A stretch of 64,000 nucleotides of DNA from contig DJEL01000022.1 in NCBI GenBank assembly GCA_002432425.1, positions 62,001-126,000 on the forward strand, written 5' to 3'. This document shows, piece by piece, positions 1 to 9,100 of this stretch; positions within the stretch are counted from its first letter, which is position 1; every line of letters starts with the position of its first letter. Source of the stretch: Lachnospiraceae bacterium UBA5899 (GTDB lineage Bacteria; Bacillota; Clostridia; Lachnospirales; Lachnospiraceae). The notes beneath the pieces are model-generated. The model worked only from the letters and a program-made list of their open reading frames with translations, had not been told where the DNA came from and made no database searches. Made by a program: the position numbers and the translations under genes.

Positions 1-364
1 ACTGACCCAGAAACATAATGCCGTCATTTCCTTCTATACCCGGATTCAGGGTGCAGGTACGCTCCGCCTCCCTGCTCACATAAAAGAGGGAAAACTGTAT
101 ATTGTTCGCCCACTCAAGCTCCTGCAGTCTTTTATACAGACCACTGTAGAACTTTTCATTAGGCGCAAAATAAACTTCGGAAAAAAGTACTGCAACCCGA
201 TATTTTACCTTTTTCTTATATTCATATCCCATTTCTTCGGATTTCTTCAAAATCATCTGTTTGGTTTCTTCGGAAATGTCTTCGCTGTTCTTAAAGCATT
301 TGGAAACCGACATTTTGGAAATCCCAAGTTCTGTGGCAATATCCTGCATTGATACCTTCTTCAA
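1..364 (-). CDS. LacI-family transcriptional regulator, N-terminal part (cut by window edge)
   Basis: The visible 121 codons encode an N-terminal LacI-type helix-turn-helix (VSMQDIATELGISKMSVSKC, residues 4-23), followed by the start of a periplasmic-binding-protein-like effector domain. The chosen start is TTG at 364, preceded by AGGGGG with a 10-nt gap; the first in-frame ATG (349) would cut into the DNA-binding domain. The gene continues past position 1. It is the last gene seen of the minus-strand glycan operon and lies 56 bp behind the DUF1861 gene, so it probably regulates that operon in response to a sugar. The effector is unknown. Confidence 0.85.
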   Translation of the reverse strand, partial: MKKVSMQDIATELGISKMSVSKCFKNSEDISEETKQMILKKSEEMGYEYKKKVKYRVAVLFSEVYFAPNEKFYSGLYKRLQELEWANNIQFSLFYVSREAERTCTLNPGIEGNDGIMFLGQ

Positions 365-420
365 AAATTTATATCCCCCTTTTCTACTAAACAGTGCTTG
401 ATTATTTAGTTATTTGTTTA

Positions 421-1335
421 TTATATACCCAAAAAAGGATTTCGGATAGTCTTGTATTGCACTTCACAGTCAGAAACTCCCACATAAAGCAGGGCATCCT
501 CTCCCATAAGGGTTATTCCTCCGCTGAAAAGTACATCTTCCAGGTCGGGTCTCTTGCTGGGACCGGGTAAAAACTCTTTACGTTCCGCCAAAATCTGCAG
601 CCCTGTGCATTCACGGCTTTGCGGGTCAAAAACAAAACTCATCGGATAATAATGCCTTACTTCATCCGGCTCAAAGCAGGCAATGTGTCCCAGTACTCCA
701 ATCCTGTTATCCGAAAGAAGTACCGCTTCATTGACACCGCCCCATTCCTCTTCACCGAATAAAGGCAGAAGCGGTGCATCCTGCATTGTCTGCGCCGTGA
801 CTTCTTCAAAACTGTTCACTATTGTAAAGCCGATTTTTCCGCGGCCGCCCTTTGCACCTTGCGGTCTGGTAAAAATTCCGATGCGGCCGTCCGCCAGTTC
901 TACCAGACGTACATCCTTCATGCCGTCGGGTCCTTCGGAAAGTTTTGACATATTTTCCAAATCCGTTCCATAATAAAATACCGTATGCCAGCAAACCCAG
1001 TCCGGATTTTGGGGATGCGGAAACACTTCCGTTCCGCCCAGAACATAATGACCGCACACCTTTGCGATACAAGGGTCCTGTAAAGGAAAGCGCTGCCAGC
1101 CTTCCGCTGCCTGATAAACATCCGTCTTCACTTCTTCAAAAAATACCGCCTGAGAATTTTCACTGTCCCGTTTTTCCACTCTGGCGCATATCATTTTTTT
1201 CCCTTTGTAATCAAATGCCTTTGTCGGATTGTATACATCATAGCCTTCTACGCCCCTGAATGTCGGTCTGACCGCAGGTGTACTGCTCTCCTGTTTTTTT
1301 TCATGTGTTTCTAACAATTCCCATATAGAGTTCAT
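421..1335 (-). CDS. DUF1861 family protein, beta-propeller glycosidase-like
   Basis: A 304-residue cytoplasmic protein without a signal peptide, matching my recollection of the DUF1861 family (GVEGYDVYNPTKAF near residue 29, then repeated blade-like segments such as DVRLVELADGRIGIFTRPQG). These proteins resemble the five-bladed propellers of GH130/GH43-type enzymes, but I know of no proven reaction for this branch. The ATG is preceded by AAGGAGCGAAAA, which overlaps the end of the upstream GH130 gene (gap 10 bp), so the two are co-translated neighbours. Context suggests a role in processing the imported oligosaccharide, either as an enzyme or as a partner of the GH130 protein. Confidence 0.8.
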   Translation of the reverse strand: MNSIWELLETHEKKQESSTPAVRPTFRGVEGYDVYNPTKAFDYKGKKMICARVEKRDSENSQAVFFEEVKTDVYQAAEGWQRFPLQDPCIAKVCGHYVLGGTEVFPHPQNPDWVCWHTVFYYGTDLENMSKLSEGPDGMKDVRLVELADGRIGIFTRPQGAKGGRGKIGFTIVNSFEEVTAQTMQDAPLLPLFGEEEWGGVNEAVLLSDNRIGVLGHIACFEPDEVRHYYPMSFVFDPQSRECTGLQILAERKEFLPGPSKRPDLEDVLFSGGITLMGEDALLYVGVSDCEVQYKTIRNPFLGI

Positions 1336-1345
1336 TTTTCGCTCC

Positions 1346-2416
1346 TTATTGTTCTAATGCCTGTTGAATTTCTTCCATGGAAAACTCTGCTCTGGCAATC
1401 TTGTCATCTGCCGCTCCGTAGTAAACAGACAGTCTGGAATTCTCCAGCACACCTCCGCAGGTAAAAACCACACCTCCGAAAAATCCTTCTGTTTCATAAG
1501 AGGCTTCCGGTTCTAAAATCGGCTTTGAAGCTTTTTTCAAAATTTTGTCCGGATTTTCCAGGTCCGTCAGCATGGCGCCTAAGCAATATCTGTTTCTGGT
1601 GTCGGCTCCGTGATAGATATGAAGCCATCCTTCTTTCGTCCAAAAAGGAGGAATACCGCTTCCGATACGACCGTTTTCCCATCCTTCTTCCGATACGCCG
1701 CAAACATGACGATGGTTTCCCCAGTGTATCAAATCGGGAGATGTGGAAACCCATATATCCGGCATGCCGATTTCACTGGGTACGGGTCTGTGAAATGCAT
1801 AATATAAACCTCGAATTTTACGAGGGAAAATTACCACATCCTTATTTTCCGGAGGGAAAATGCATCCAATGCGCTGAAAATTCTGAAAATCTTCTGTTAT
1901 CAGAAGCGCCGGCATGGCTCCCACTTCGGACACTGCCGTGTAAGTAATACAGTATCTGTCCTCTTCTTCCAGATAAGTAATACGGGGGTCTTCCATTCCC
2001 CAGCGTTCATAACGTCCGCTAAAAGGAAGCAGCGGTTTTTCTTCCACTGTGAAATTCATGCCGTCTCTGCTTCGTGCCAGCCGAAGATGCGAGATAGATG
2101 TAAGATACTTGATTTTTCTGATGCTTCCGGTATTCTTTTTATAAATCATTCTTGAGTCACTCATGTCGTAAAGACAATCTATTTCTTCCCTGCCAAGTCT
2201 CTCTAACTTCAAGCCATCGAGAACTTCATCATATATCGGAATGCACACTGCATCTTCCGGCTGTTCTGCGCAGGATTCTGCCACCCTGCACAACAAAAGG
2301 TACTCATCCCCCATTTTCACCGCTCCACAGTTGAAAACACCATCCACTTTGAGAAAATCATGTGAGGGCTTGACGTCTGCCGCTGTGATAATCGGATTCT
2401 TTGGTTCTCTTATCAT
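1346..2416 (-). CDS. GH130 family glycosidase/phosphorylase
   Basis: A 356-residue cytoplasmic protein with the GH130 five-bladed propeller signature. The motif GMEDPRI (about residues 140-146) contains the Asp that acts as proton donor in beta-1,4-mannosyl phosphorylases, and GSGIPPFWTKEGWLHIYHGA is the typical late blade. Family members phosphorolyse or hydrolyse beta-mannosides inside the cell. I chose ATG 2416 because AGGAG lies just upstream of it; an ATG four codons earlier has no ribosome site. It belongs to the ABC-importer operon, so it probably cleaves an imported manno-oligosaccharide or N-glycan fragment. The exact linkage cannot be read from the sequence. Confidence 0.85.
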   Translation of the reverse strand: MIREPKNPIITAADVKPSHDFLKVDGVFNCGAVKMGDEYLLLCRVAESCAEQPEDAVCIPIYDEVLDGLKLERLGREEIDCLYDMSDSRMIYKKNTGSIRKIKYLTSISHLRLARSRDGMNFTVEEKPLLPFSGRYERWGMEDPRITYLEEEDRYCITYTAVSEVGAMPALLITEDFQNFQRIGCIFPPENKDVVIFPRKIRGLYYAFHRPVPSEIGMPDIWVSTSPDLIHWGNHRHVCGVSEEGWENGRIGSGIPPFWTKEGWLHIYHGADTRNRYCLGAMLTDLENPDKILKKASKPILEPEASYETEGFFGGVVFTCGGVLENSRLSVYYGAADDKIARAEFSMEEIQQALEQ

Positions 2417-2450
2417 TTCTCTCCTCATTTCTATTGTTATTTTACTATAT

Positions 2451-4394
2451 TTAATGTTTGAATTTCAATCGAATTGAAGCCTGTTCCTGCCTGGCGTCAG
2501 ACATTTTCACCGTTACTTTCAGTGTCTTATTGCCCTCGGAAAAATCTTTTGTATCAAATGCTACCGTTTCCGTCCCGGTAAAAACCAGTTCCCTGCCGTC
2601 TGCTTCCAGTATAATTTCTTCCACCGTCAGGTTCTCATCCGTAGAGCATACAACCACATCGGGTTTTACTGTTCCCGTTACCTGCTCATTATTCTCATAT
2701 CCGGATATGGTAAGAGTCACCGTATCAGAAGCAAACCATTTTCCATCCGCTTCATACCTGCTGTCCTCATGGCTGATTGTACTTCCTGCCGGAAGCTCCA
2801 CCAGAACCAGAGCCTGTCCTGCTTCCATGGTAATACTTGTTTTTCCGCTGACATTTTCCGCTATAATTTTCTTTTCCACACTGTCAAATAAATCATAGCT
2901 TCCTTCCGGTAATTCGTAGGTAACGGTCTTGGACGACTCATACGGGTTGTATAGCAAATATGTCGCAAAATCATCCCCTGCATAACCGGTATTACAATTT
3001 ATCTTTAAAATCATATCCACATCGGTACGGTCTACCGCAGCTGCAAACATTCCGGTATGTGCACCGCTGTATAAGGAAATATCCGTTTCCGCCCAGTCGT
3101 AGACTGTGGGGTCTCCGCCCACCCAGGGGGTCATGGTATTACTGCTTTTTCTGATTCCTTCATACGGAGCAGCATTTCCGGCAATTTCGAGAAAATTCTC
3201 TGTCTGGACATTTCCGGCAGCCGATTGATTCTTTTCTGCTGTCTCTGCCGGGAAAAAGTACCGTCCTGCAGCGGAAGCATTCAGAAACCAGATACCCATG
3301 GCCTGCGCATAGCGCGTGTCATATTTTGCTAACGGCGCAAGTGCATAACCTGCCGCAAAGGTATTCATTGCAAACGCATAACCGTCTCCGTCCGTCGTAC
3401 TGCCCATCAGGCCGTTGACACAATATTCTCCCCATGTACCGTTAATCTGTCCCCATCCTCCTCTGGGTATGGAATTTCCGTTCAGGACATCTCCCAACAG
3501 ATTATCAATGTCGTAATTCATATTGTTCTGTGCATTGAATTTTGCCGCAAGTGCCGGCGCAAAATACAAAAGCACTTCGTAAAGGGAACTTCCCTCATAT
3601 GCATCCAGGTATGCGAGGCACTGCTCCAATAATTCTTCATATTCCGCTTTTCCCGTCAGTTCCATGCCGATTTCCATCAGCACCGCAATTCCCGCAGCGC
3701 AATCCGGCTCTTCCCAGACCCCGTTTTTCCAGGGCTCCATCGTGGTAAAATTGAAGCCTGTGTAAGAAAAGCTTCCCGTATTCAACATGATATTTCCTGC
3801 TTCATACCATTTTTCAATGCAGGCAAGGGTATCCTGCCGAATTTGCTGTTCGTCCGGATAAGATACGGAAGTCATGGCAAATAAAACAGCCGGGTATAAC
3901 ATATACCACATAGACGAGCCTTCCGAAGAACCGCCCGGATTATTCAGAACGATATTTTCTGTTTCCGAAAAATAAGCATGTAACTGTTTTACGTAATTTA
4001 CATCATTTTGTCCGGATTTATCAATGCCCGACAGGGTAGCGCTAAGTACGGATGCTATCGTTGCAACCGCTTCCTCGGAGCCGTCGCGTCCGTATCGGTA
4101 ATCACCGACATATGCCGCAAAAGCAAAAGTATCGTTTGTTTCATCCTGCCATAACAAAGGTAAAAATACGCCTTCCTCTTTGTTGTCAAACACAAGGGCA
4201 TCAAAGGCAAGAGAAGCTTCCTTATAATCAAACCATTCGTATGCAGGCGGTATTACATTGTCAAACCGTGATATCCTGCTTACTTCTTTCTGTGTCGTCA
4301 TCGTTTTTCCCGTTGTTTCCGGCCGCTGCCGGCCGCATGCCGCGGCCGACACCATAAAAATCATAGTCAAAATAATTGCTGTTATTCTTTTCAT
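2451..4394 (-). CDS. Large secreted lipoprotein, helical-barrel plus beta domains, function unknown
   Basis: A 647-residue exported lipoprotein: a lipobox ends at Cys20 (SAAAC), so it should be anchored outside the membrane. Residues about 50-400 are rich in amphipathic helices with aromatic and acidic clusters (IPRGGWGQINGTWGEYC), reminiscent of alpha/alpha-toroid glycan lyases or hydrolases. Two beta-rich modules follow, the last with Ig-like spacing near 550-645. I do not recognise a named family. There is no clear Shine-Dalgarno; the start is 6 bp behind the stop of the previous lipoprotein gene, so translation is probably coupled. Its place in the operon suggests binding or cutting of a glycan at the cell surface before import. 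Confidence 0.6.
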   Translation of the reverse strand: MKRITAIILTMIFMVSAAACGRQRPETTGKTMTTQKEVSRISRFDNVIPPAYEWFDYKEASLAFDALVFDNKEEGVFLPLLWQDETNDTFAFAAYVGDYRYGRDGSEEAVATIASVLSATLSGIDKSGQNDVNYVKQLHAYFSETENIVLNNPGGSSEGSSMWYMLYPAVLFAMTSVSYPDEQQIRQDTLACIEKWYEAGNIMLNTGSFSYTGFNFTTMEPWKNGVWEEPDCAAGIAVLMEIGMELTGKAEYEELLEQCLAYLDAYEGSSLYEVLLYFAPALAAKFNAQNNMNYDIDNLLGDVLNGNSIPRGGWGQINGTWGEYCVNGLMGSTTDGDGYAFAMNTFAAGYALAPLAKYDTRYAQAMGIWFLNASAAGRYFFPAETAEKNQSAAGNVQTENFLEIAGNAAPYEGIRKSSNTMTPWVGGDPTVYDWAETDISLYSGAHTGMFAAAVDRTDVDMILKINCNTGYAGDDFATYLLYNPYESSKTVTYELPEGSYDLFDSVEKKIIAENVSGKTSITMEAGQALVLVELPAGSTISHEDSRYEADGKWFASDTVTLTISGYENNEQVTGTVKPDVVVCSTDENLTVEEIILEADGRELVFTGTETVAFDTKDFSEGNKTLKVTVKMSDARQEQASIRLKFKH

Positions 4395-4400
4395 CTTTTT

Positions 4401-4988
4401 TTATTTGGTATTTACAACAAGTATTTCGGATACGGATACAGTTCCTTCCGGTCCGCCTGCAGGATATATCCAGAGCTTGATGTTGCACTGTTCGCCGTAA
4501 ATATCGGTAAAGTCATCGCCCAGCGCTTCTTTCAAATCCACACCTGCATATTTGTTCCATTTCAGGTTGTTGTCGGGAATGATATAAAGGCCCCATTCAT
4601 GGTCTTCAATAGGATTTTCCGGAACAACCTTCATACCCCAGCTATAGCCATCGGGATTTTCAAATATCTTTGCTAAAATAATAGGGTCTTTGGATAAATC
4701 AATTTCAAAATAACCGGACTCGACACCGCCCCAGCCGTCGGATGCTGCCTGAATGGTCACATATCCGTCTGAATCATTGGTTCCCGCAATGCTTCCCGCA
4801 CCGCTGCCCTCGCTGGGAGTCTGCATGCTTCCCCAGGAAGCGATGTCTTTGTAAGAAAACTCCTGGGATACGCTCCACGTACCTGCCGCAGCTGCGTTAT
4901 CATTCCCGGATTTTCCGTTGCCACAGCCTGTCAGGCAGGCTGCCGCCGTTACTACTGTCATCACCAATACTAATAATTTCTTTCTCAT
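4401..4988 (-). CDS. Small secreted lipoprotein, carbohydrate-binding-like
   Basis: A 195-residue lipoprotein with signal peptide and lipobox LTGC (Cys22). The mature part is beta-rich with several Trp residues (SDGWGGVESGYFEIDL, EDHEWGLYII), the look of a jelly-roll carbohydrate-binding module; this is inference from composition, not a recognised family match. The ribosome site GGAGGG lies 7 nt before the ATG. It sits between the permease pair and the large lipoprotein gene. A glycan-capture role next to the importer is likely but unproven. Confidence 0.55.
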   Translation of the reverse strand: MRKKLLVLVMTVVTAAACLTGCGNGKSGNDNAAAAGTWSVSQEFSYKDIASWGSMQTPSEGSGAGSIAGTNDSDGYVTIQAASDGWGGVESGYFEIDLSKDPIILAKIFENPDGYSWGMKVVPENPIEDHEWGLYIIPDNNLKWNKYAGVDLKEALGDDFTDIYGEQCNIKLWIYPAGGPEGTVSVSEILVVNTK

Positions 4989-5026
4989 GTTTTACCCTCC
5001 GTAAATTTTATTTTTTGTTTTATTGC

Positions 5027-5881
5027 CTATCCCTTAATTCCGCCCATCTTTACACCTTCCATGAAATACTTCTGGGCGTAAAGCAGCAGGAAGATTACAG
5101 GGATTAATGCCATGAATGATGCCGCCATCAGCGGTCCCCACAATGTTTCTCCGGTCATGGAGCTGAACGATGCCAGAGCAAGCTGAATTGTGTATTTTTC
5201 CTGTGAATCGATATAAATTAACTGTCCCAGCAGGTCATTCCAGGTTCCCATAAATGACCAGAGGCAGATGGTAACCAGCGCCGGTTTTGCCAAAGGCAGG
5301 AATACCATGTAAAATACCTTGAAATTTTTTGCTCCATCCAGCCAGGCCGCTTCCTCATAATCTTTCGGAACGGTTTCAAAATACATTTTCAGGAAGAAGA
5401 TGAAAGAAGCCGAACCGCAGAAAGCAGGAAGTATCAGCGGAACGTAGCTGTCTGAAAAACCGAGTTTTGACCAAATCATGAAAGTAGGTATCATAGTCAC
5501 TTCATACGGCAGCATCATGGTCGCCAGCATAACCATGAACAATACATTTCTTCCCTTAAACTCAAATCTGGCAAACCCAAAGGCAACCAGCGCCGATACA
5601 AAAACTTCTCCCAAAATTTTGGGAATTGCAATAATCAGCGTATTTAACATACATTTGAAAATAGGAACTACTTTCAGCGCTCTGCTGTAATTATCAAAGT
5701 TAATCTGGGAAGGAATCCAGCTGATTGGAACCGTAAAAATCTCATTCTCTGCCTTAAAGCTTGTACTAATCATCCAGGCAAAGGGAAGCAGCATGGCAAC
5801 AGCACCTACTGTAGTTACCACATACCACAGGATTTTTCGCACCAGACTCATCCGCATTCCCATTCTTTTCTTTTTGCTCAT
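5027..5881 (-). CDS. Carbohydrate ABC transporter permease (MalG type)
   Basis: A 284-residue inner-membrane permease with six predicted membrane segments and the EAA loop of binding-protein-dependent transporters (YEEAAWLDGAKNFKVFYMVF near residue 175), which docks the ATPase. The start has a good GGAGG site. It is one half of the permease pair with the gene just upstream. No ATP-binding subunit is encoded in the operon, so it probably shares a general MsmK/UgpC-type ATPase encoded elsewhere, as is common for sugar ABC importers in Firmicutes. Confidence 0.92.
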   Translation of the reverse strand: MSKKKRMGMRMSLVRKILWYVVTTVGAVAMLLPFAWMISTSFKAENEIFTVPISWIPSQINFDNYSRALKVVPIFKCMLNTLIIAIPKILGEVFVSALVAFGFARFEFKGRNVLFMVMLATMMLPYEVTMIPTFMIWSKLGFSDSYVPLILPAFCGSASFIFFLKMYFETVPKDYEEAAWLDGAKNFKVFYMVFLPLAKPALVTICLWSFMGTWNDLLGQLIYIDSQEKYTIQLALASFSSMTGETLWGPLMAASFMALIPVIFLLLYAQKYFMEGVKMGGIKG

Positions 5882-5902
5882 TGATATCCTCCGTTCTATC
5901 CT

Positions 5903-6760
5903 CTATTCGCTGTAAACCCAATACTTCTTGGTCCAATTCACCACAAAGGTAAGCAGGAGGATAATTGCGAACAGTACCCATGCAAGGGCAGTAGCATATC
6001 CCATCCGGTAATGGCTGAAAGCTTCTTCATACAGATATACCATGTAGAAGTTTCCTTCCTTTCCGGCGCCGCCCAGCACATAAGCATCTGTAAACTTTCT
6101 GAATGCACCGATAATACCCAGCACCAGATTATAGAATATAACAGGTGTCATTAACGGTACGGTGATATATCTGACTTTCTGAAAGGTATTTGCACCGTCA
6201 ATCATTGCCGCTCCGTACAAATCCTCCGGAATATCCTTCAATGCCGCCAGATATGTCAGAAGACCGCCGCCAGCTCCCCAGATAGCCATAATCAGATAAG
6301 ACGGAAGTACCCAGTTGGGGTCATAGAGCCAATCCGGTCCCTGAATGTGGAAAAATCTCAGTATTCCGTTGAGCAGACCGTAATTGGGGTCCAAAATCCA
6401 TTTGAATACGATAGCCACCGCTACACCGGAAACGATTGCCGGCATATAATAAATTACACGGAATATTCCAGTACCTTTGTAGTTTTTTGACAGCAGCACA
6501 GCTATTGTCAGGGATGTGGCTATTGTCAGGGGAACCGCTATAATGGCATATCTTACCGTTACCCATAAACTTCTTATAAAATTTTCTTCCTGAAATAATT
6601 TGACATAGTTCTGCAATCCTATAAAATGTGCATTTCCTACAATATCCCAGTCCGTCATGCTGATATACACCGCTGCCAGCATCGGTAAAGCCGTGAAGAC
6701 AATTAAACCAATCAGCCATGGCAAAATAAAATAAAATCCTGCTCTTTGCCTTTTTTTCAT
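5903..6760 (-). CDS. Carbohydrate ABC transporter permease (MalF type)
   Basis: A 285-residue permease with about six membrane segments. The EAA-like loop (DIPEDLYGAAMIDGANTFQK, near residue 175) identifies the family 1 sugar importers; the short N-terminal region is typical of the Gram-positive MalF/UgpA branch. It starts behind AAAGGAAAAGA and ends 21 bp before the MalG-type gene. Together with the solute-binding protein encoded before it, it should import an oligosaccharide. Confidence 0.92.
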   Translation of the reverse strand: MKKRQRAGFYFILPWLIGLIVFTALPMLAAVYISMTDWDIVGNAHFIGLQNYVKLFQEENFIRSLWVTVRYAIIAVPLTIATSLTIAVLLSKNYKGTGIFRVIYYMPAIVSGVAVAIVFKWILDPNYGLLNGILRFFHIQGPDWLYDPNWVLPSYLIMAIWGAGGGLLTYLAALKDIPEDLYGAAMIDGANTFQKVRYITVPLMTPVIFYNLVLGIIGAFRKFTDAYVLGGAGKEGNFYMVYLYEEAFSHYRMGYATALAWVLFAIILLLTFVVNWTKKYWVYSE

Positions 6761-6823
6761 TCTTTTCCTTTCCGTCCGTTGCGACTTATCCGCAATTCCG
6801 ATTTTTTATGTAATAAATACTGC

Positions 6824-8113
6824 TTATCTCTTTTTTATAAGTTCTTCCGAATAGGTCTGAATTTCATCCATCTGGGATTTGTAATCAAAACCTGCATCAC
6901 TCAGCATGGCAACGTAAAGGTTATACCAGAGCTTATCGTTAATGTCAGACCATTCCGGTATGTAATTAGCGGAACGTGCATACTGCATCGTGTACTCAAT
7001 CGTATCCATTGCATCCTTTTTCAGAGGGTCAATATTCACAACATTATCCAGAGAATCTTTTACAGGCGGCGCCACCTTCCATTCAAAAAAGCCCTTTGTA
7101 ACAGCCTCCAATGCTTTGTATGCCGTCGGGTCACCCTCCAGGGACTTTGCCATTACCGTGGAAGCAGTCCAGTCAAAGCTCCATGCCCCGCCGTCATCAC
7201 ACACCGGCATGGGCGCATATCCTATTTCAAACTGTTCGCTCTCATCCATAGCGGCAATCTTATTTTCAAAATTGTCCTGCATACCGCCGAAGTACATTGC
7301 TACGCGCTGTTTTTCAAACCATACATTATTGTCACCGAGACTTGCTACTTCCGCATATCTGGGACTTAAGTTTTCCTCCACAATGGTCTGCAGATAGCCC
7401 ATACCGGTTTTTGCTTCTTCGGAATTCAGTACAATGGTTTCACCGTCATCGGCAATGATATCTCCGCCGCCTGCCCAGATAAATGTTTCAATATTAGGCC
7501 ATCCGTCCACAATAGTACCGTACACGGAATTTCCCTTGTATTCCTTTCCGGAAAACTGTCTGCAGATATCCAGAAATTCTTCCCATGTCCAGTCATCCGT
7601 AGCAGAAGGCATGTTTATTCCGAGTTCATTGAACATATCCTTGTTGTAGTAAATAATCATGGGATTGGCAATCCAGGGAAGTCCCCAGTAAGAACCGTTA
7701 TATTCTGCTGATGCCAGAACACCTTCATAATACATATCCGGTGTAAGTGTTTCACTGCTTTCAAACTGCTTGGTCAAATCCGCCAGAGCGCCCATTTCCG
7801 CATACTTAGATACCAGCTCCTGTGTCATCCAGAAAAAATCAGGACAATTATTTGCGGCAATCTTGGTTGAAATTTTCACATAATAATCAGAAGGAATACT
7901 GAGCACCTCTATACGGTACTCTCCGTTTGCCTCCTCATTTACTTTGTCAATTACTTCTTTGAACTCCTGCAGCTCTGTACCGGCAGCCCATGTGGCAAAA
8001 GTATAAACATTCTTTTCTTTCGTTTCCTTCCCACAGCCTGTCAGACACGAAGCCAGCATGGCGAACACAAGAAGTAAAGTAACCGTTTTTCCTGCATATC
8101 TTCTCTTTTTCAT
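6824..8113 (-). CDS. Extracellular solute-binding lipoprotein, family 1 (sugar)
   Basis: A 429-residue exported lipoprotein with lipobox LTGC (Cys27) and the two-lobed family 1 binding-protein layout, including an N-terminal lobe segment with YYNKDMFNELGINMP and a WTWEEFLDICRQF element. It is the first gene of the glycan operon, with a strong ribosome site (GGGAGG, 6 nt before ATG) and its own promoter at 8185-8212. It should deliver the sugar to the two permeases encoded downstream. The ligand is unknown; downstream GH130 and lipoproteins point to a mannose-containing or mixed glycan. Confidence 0.93.
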   Translation of the reverse strand: MKKRRYAGKTVTLLLVFAMLASCLTGCGKETKEKNVYTFATWAAGTELQEFKEVIDKVNEEANGEYRIEVLSIPSDYYVKISTKIAANNCPDFFWMTQELVSKYAEMGALADLTKQFESSETLTPDMYYEGVLASAEYNGSYWGLPWIANPMIIYYNKDMFNELGINMPSATDDWTWEEFLDICRQFSGKEYKGNSVYGTIVDGWPNIETFIWAGGGDIIADDGETIVLNSEEAKTGMGYLQTIVEENLSPRYAEVASLGDNNVWFEKQRVAMYFGGMQDNFENKIAAMDESEQFEIGYAPMPVCDDGGAWSFDWTASTVMAKSLEGDPTAYKALEAVTKGFFEWKVAPPVKDSLDNVVNIDPLKKDAMDTIEYTMQYARSANYIPEWSDINDKLWYNLYVAMLSDAGFDYKSQMDEIQTYSEELIKKR

Positions 8114-8184
8114 AACGTACCTCCCTTTTGTCTTTTTTATTCATTTGTAATTTGATTTTGTAACTTTACATTTTATATTTTAGT

Positions 8185-8212
8185 ATTATCACAGTGGGCG
8201 TATTAATGTCAA
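8185..8212 (-). promoter_or_regulatory. Promoter of the glycan operon
   Basis: On the minus strand TTGACA (8207-8212) and GATAAT (8185-8190) are 16 bp apart, about 70 bp in front of the binding-protein start. Just upstream is the inverted repeat TATAC-N5-GTATA (8220-8234), a possible regulator site, though weak in such AT-rich DNA. The rest of 8114-8345 is AT-rich and shows no gene. Confidence 0.65.
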
Positions 8213-8345
8213 GTATTTTTATACACTTTGTATATTTCAATAGTTTTCAATTTGTTTTTTTATCTATTTTGCATAATTTTTATAACTGTACATTTTTGTA
8301 TTTCATAGTGATAAAAGTCTTGTTGCTCTTTGTTCCATGTACCTG

Positions 8346-8386
8346 AAAAAAGCAGGTTTAATCCTTTTTTTCGGTTAAACCTGCTT
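8346..8386 (-). terminator. Intrinsic terminator of the membrane-protein gene
   Basis: A perfect 12-bp stem (AAGCAGGTTTAA at 8350-8361 with its complement at 8375-8386) followed on the minus strand by a T run. It lies about 35 bp behind the stop of the gene at 8420-8911. Confidence 0.85.
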
Positions 8387-8419
8387 TGCAGACAATATTA
8401 TTCAATTATTCAAATAATC

Positions 8420-8911
8420 TTAAAAAAGTGTGCACACCCATGCAATCAGGGCACAAACGGGAATATAGATAACAAAATGCAAAAGATGCGCCTTTTTGTT
8501 ATAGCCGAACATATGCGGTCCTACTATGCCTTTTACTTCCGGATAAAAATGGGGGAAGAAATTGGAGTGGCAAAGCAGCACCCAATCGAAGAAAAGGATA
8601 TCATAGATTTCCATGCAGTAAAGTATCACAAGAAACCTTGCAAAGAATTTCAAGAACGTGAAACCGTTTCTTATACCGTCCCATATGGAAAGGACTGCTG
8701 CCCCCGCAAACAATAAAACTGCGATGATTGCTATCACCCAGCCGATAATGTGTGCGCCGTGAAATCTTTCCTTTTTATCGGGGATAACTGCTAAAATATC
8801 CTTGTGGGCGGAAGAGAAAAATCTTTTATCCTGAATAAATCCGACTCCGCCGTACAGCACCAGAAAATATGCCGCCATAACCATAAGTGTTGCAACTATT
8901 GTGATTACCAT
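8420..8911 (-). CDS. Membrane protein of unknown function
   Basis: A 163-residue integral membrane protein with about four hydrophobic segments (residues 3-25, 52-75, 85-105, 145-162) and aromatic loops. I do not recognise the family. The start is well supported: AGGAGG 6 nt before ATG, its own promoter upstream and its own terminator downstream, so it is a single-gene unit. The neighbours give no hint of function. Confidence 0.6.
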   Translation of the reverse strand: MVITIVATLMVMAAYFLVLYGGVGFIQDKRFFSSAHKDILAVIPDKKERFHGAHIIGWVIAIIAVLLFAGAAVLSIWDGIRNGFTFLKFFARFLVILYCMEIYDILFFDWVLLCHSNFFPHFYPEVKGIVGPHMFGYNKKAHLLHFVIYIPVCALIAWVCTLF

Positions 8912-8954
8912 TTTGAACCTCCTTTAGTTACTCTTTTGTATTTCCGACATGCTG

Positions 8955-8983
8955 ATTATAGCAGGCTAACCAATCCATTACAA
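8955..8983 (-). promoter_or_regulatory. Promoter of the membrane-protein gene
   Basis: TTGTAA (8978-8983) and a consensus TATAAT (8955-8960) are 17 bp apart on the minus strand, 44 bp before the start codon at 8911. Confidence 0.65.
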
Positions 8984-9034
8984 TATTCTTCAAAGGCAAT
9001 TCATCCACACTGTATACTTGTCGTTTCGTAATCG

Positions 9035-9076
9035 ACAATCACACATTATTTTTTTATAATTTGATGTGTGATTGTC
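9035..9076. repeat. Inverted repeat with 12-bp perfect arms
   Basis: GACAATCACACA (9035-9046) and its exact complement (9065-9076) enclose an 18-nt AT-rich loop with a run of seven T. It lies just behind the CarD-like gene but lacks a T run after the stem in that direction, so it is not a standard terminator. It could be an operator upstream of the 8955 promoter or an mRNA 3' end structure. Confidence 0.55.
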
Positions 9077-9100
9077 AAATCGAGATATCGTGCAGGCATA

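Noticed and set aside
386..410. Inverted repeat ACTAAA-N13-TTTAGT before the LacI gene as an operator
   Set aside because: Six-bp AT-rich arms with a 13-bp gap are expected by chance here, and no second copy is seen at the operon promoter.
1525..1947. Open frame opposite the GH130 gene
   Set aside because: Composition and position fit an antisense shadow of a conserved catalytic-domain gene.
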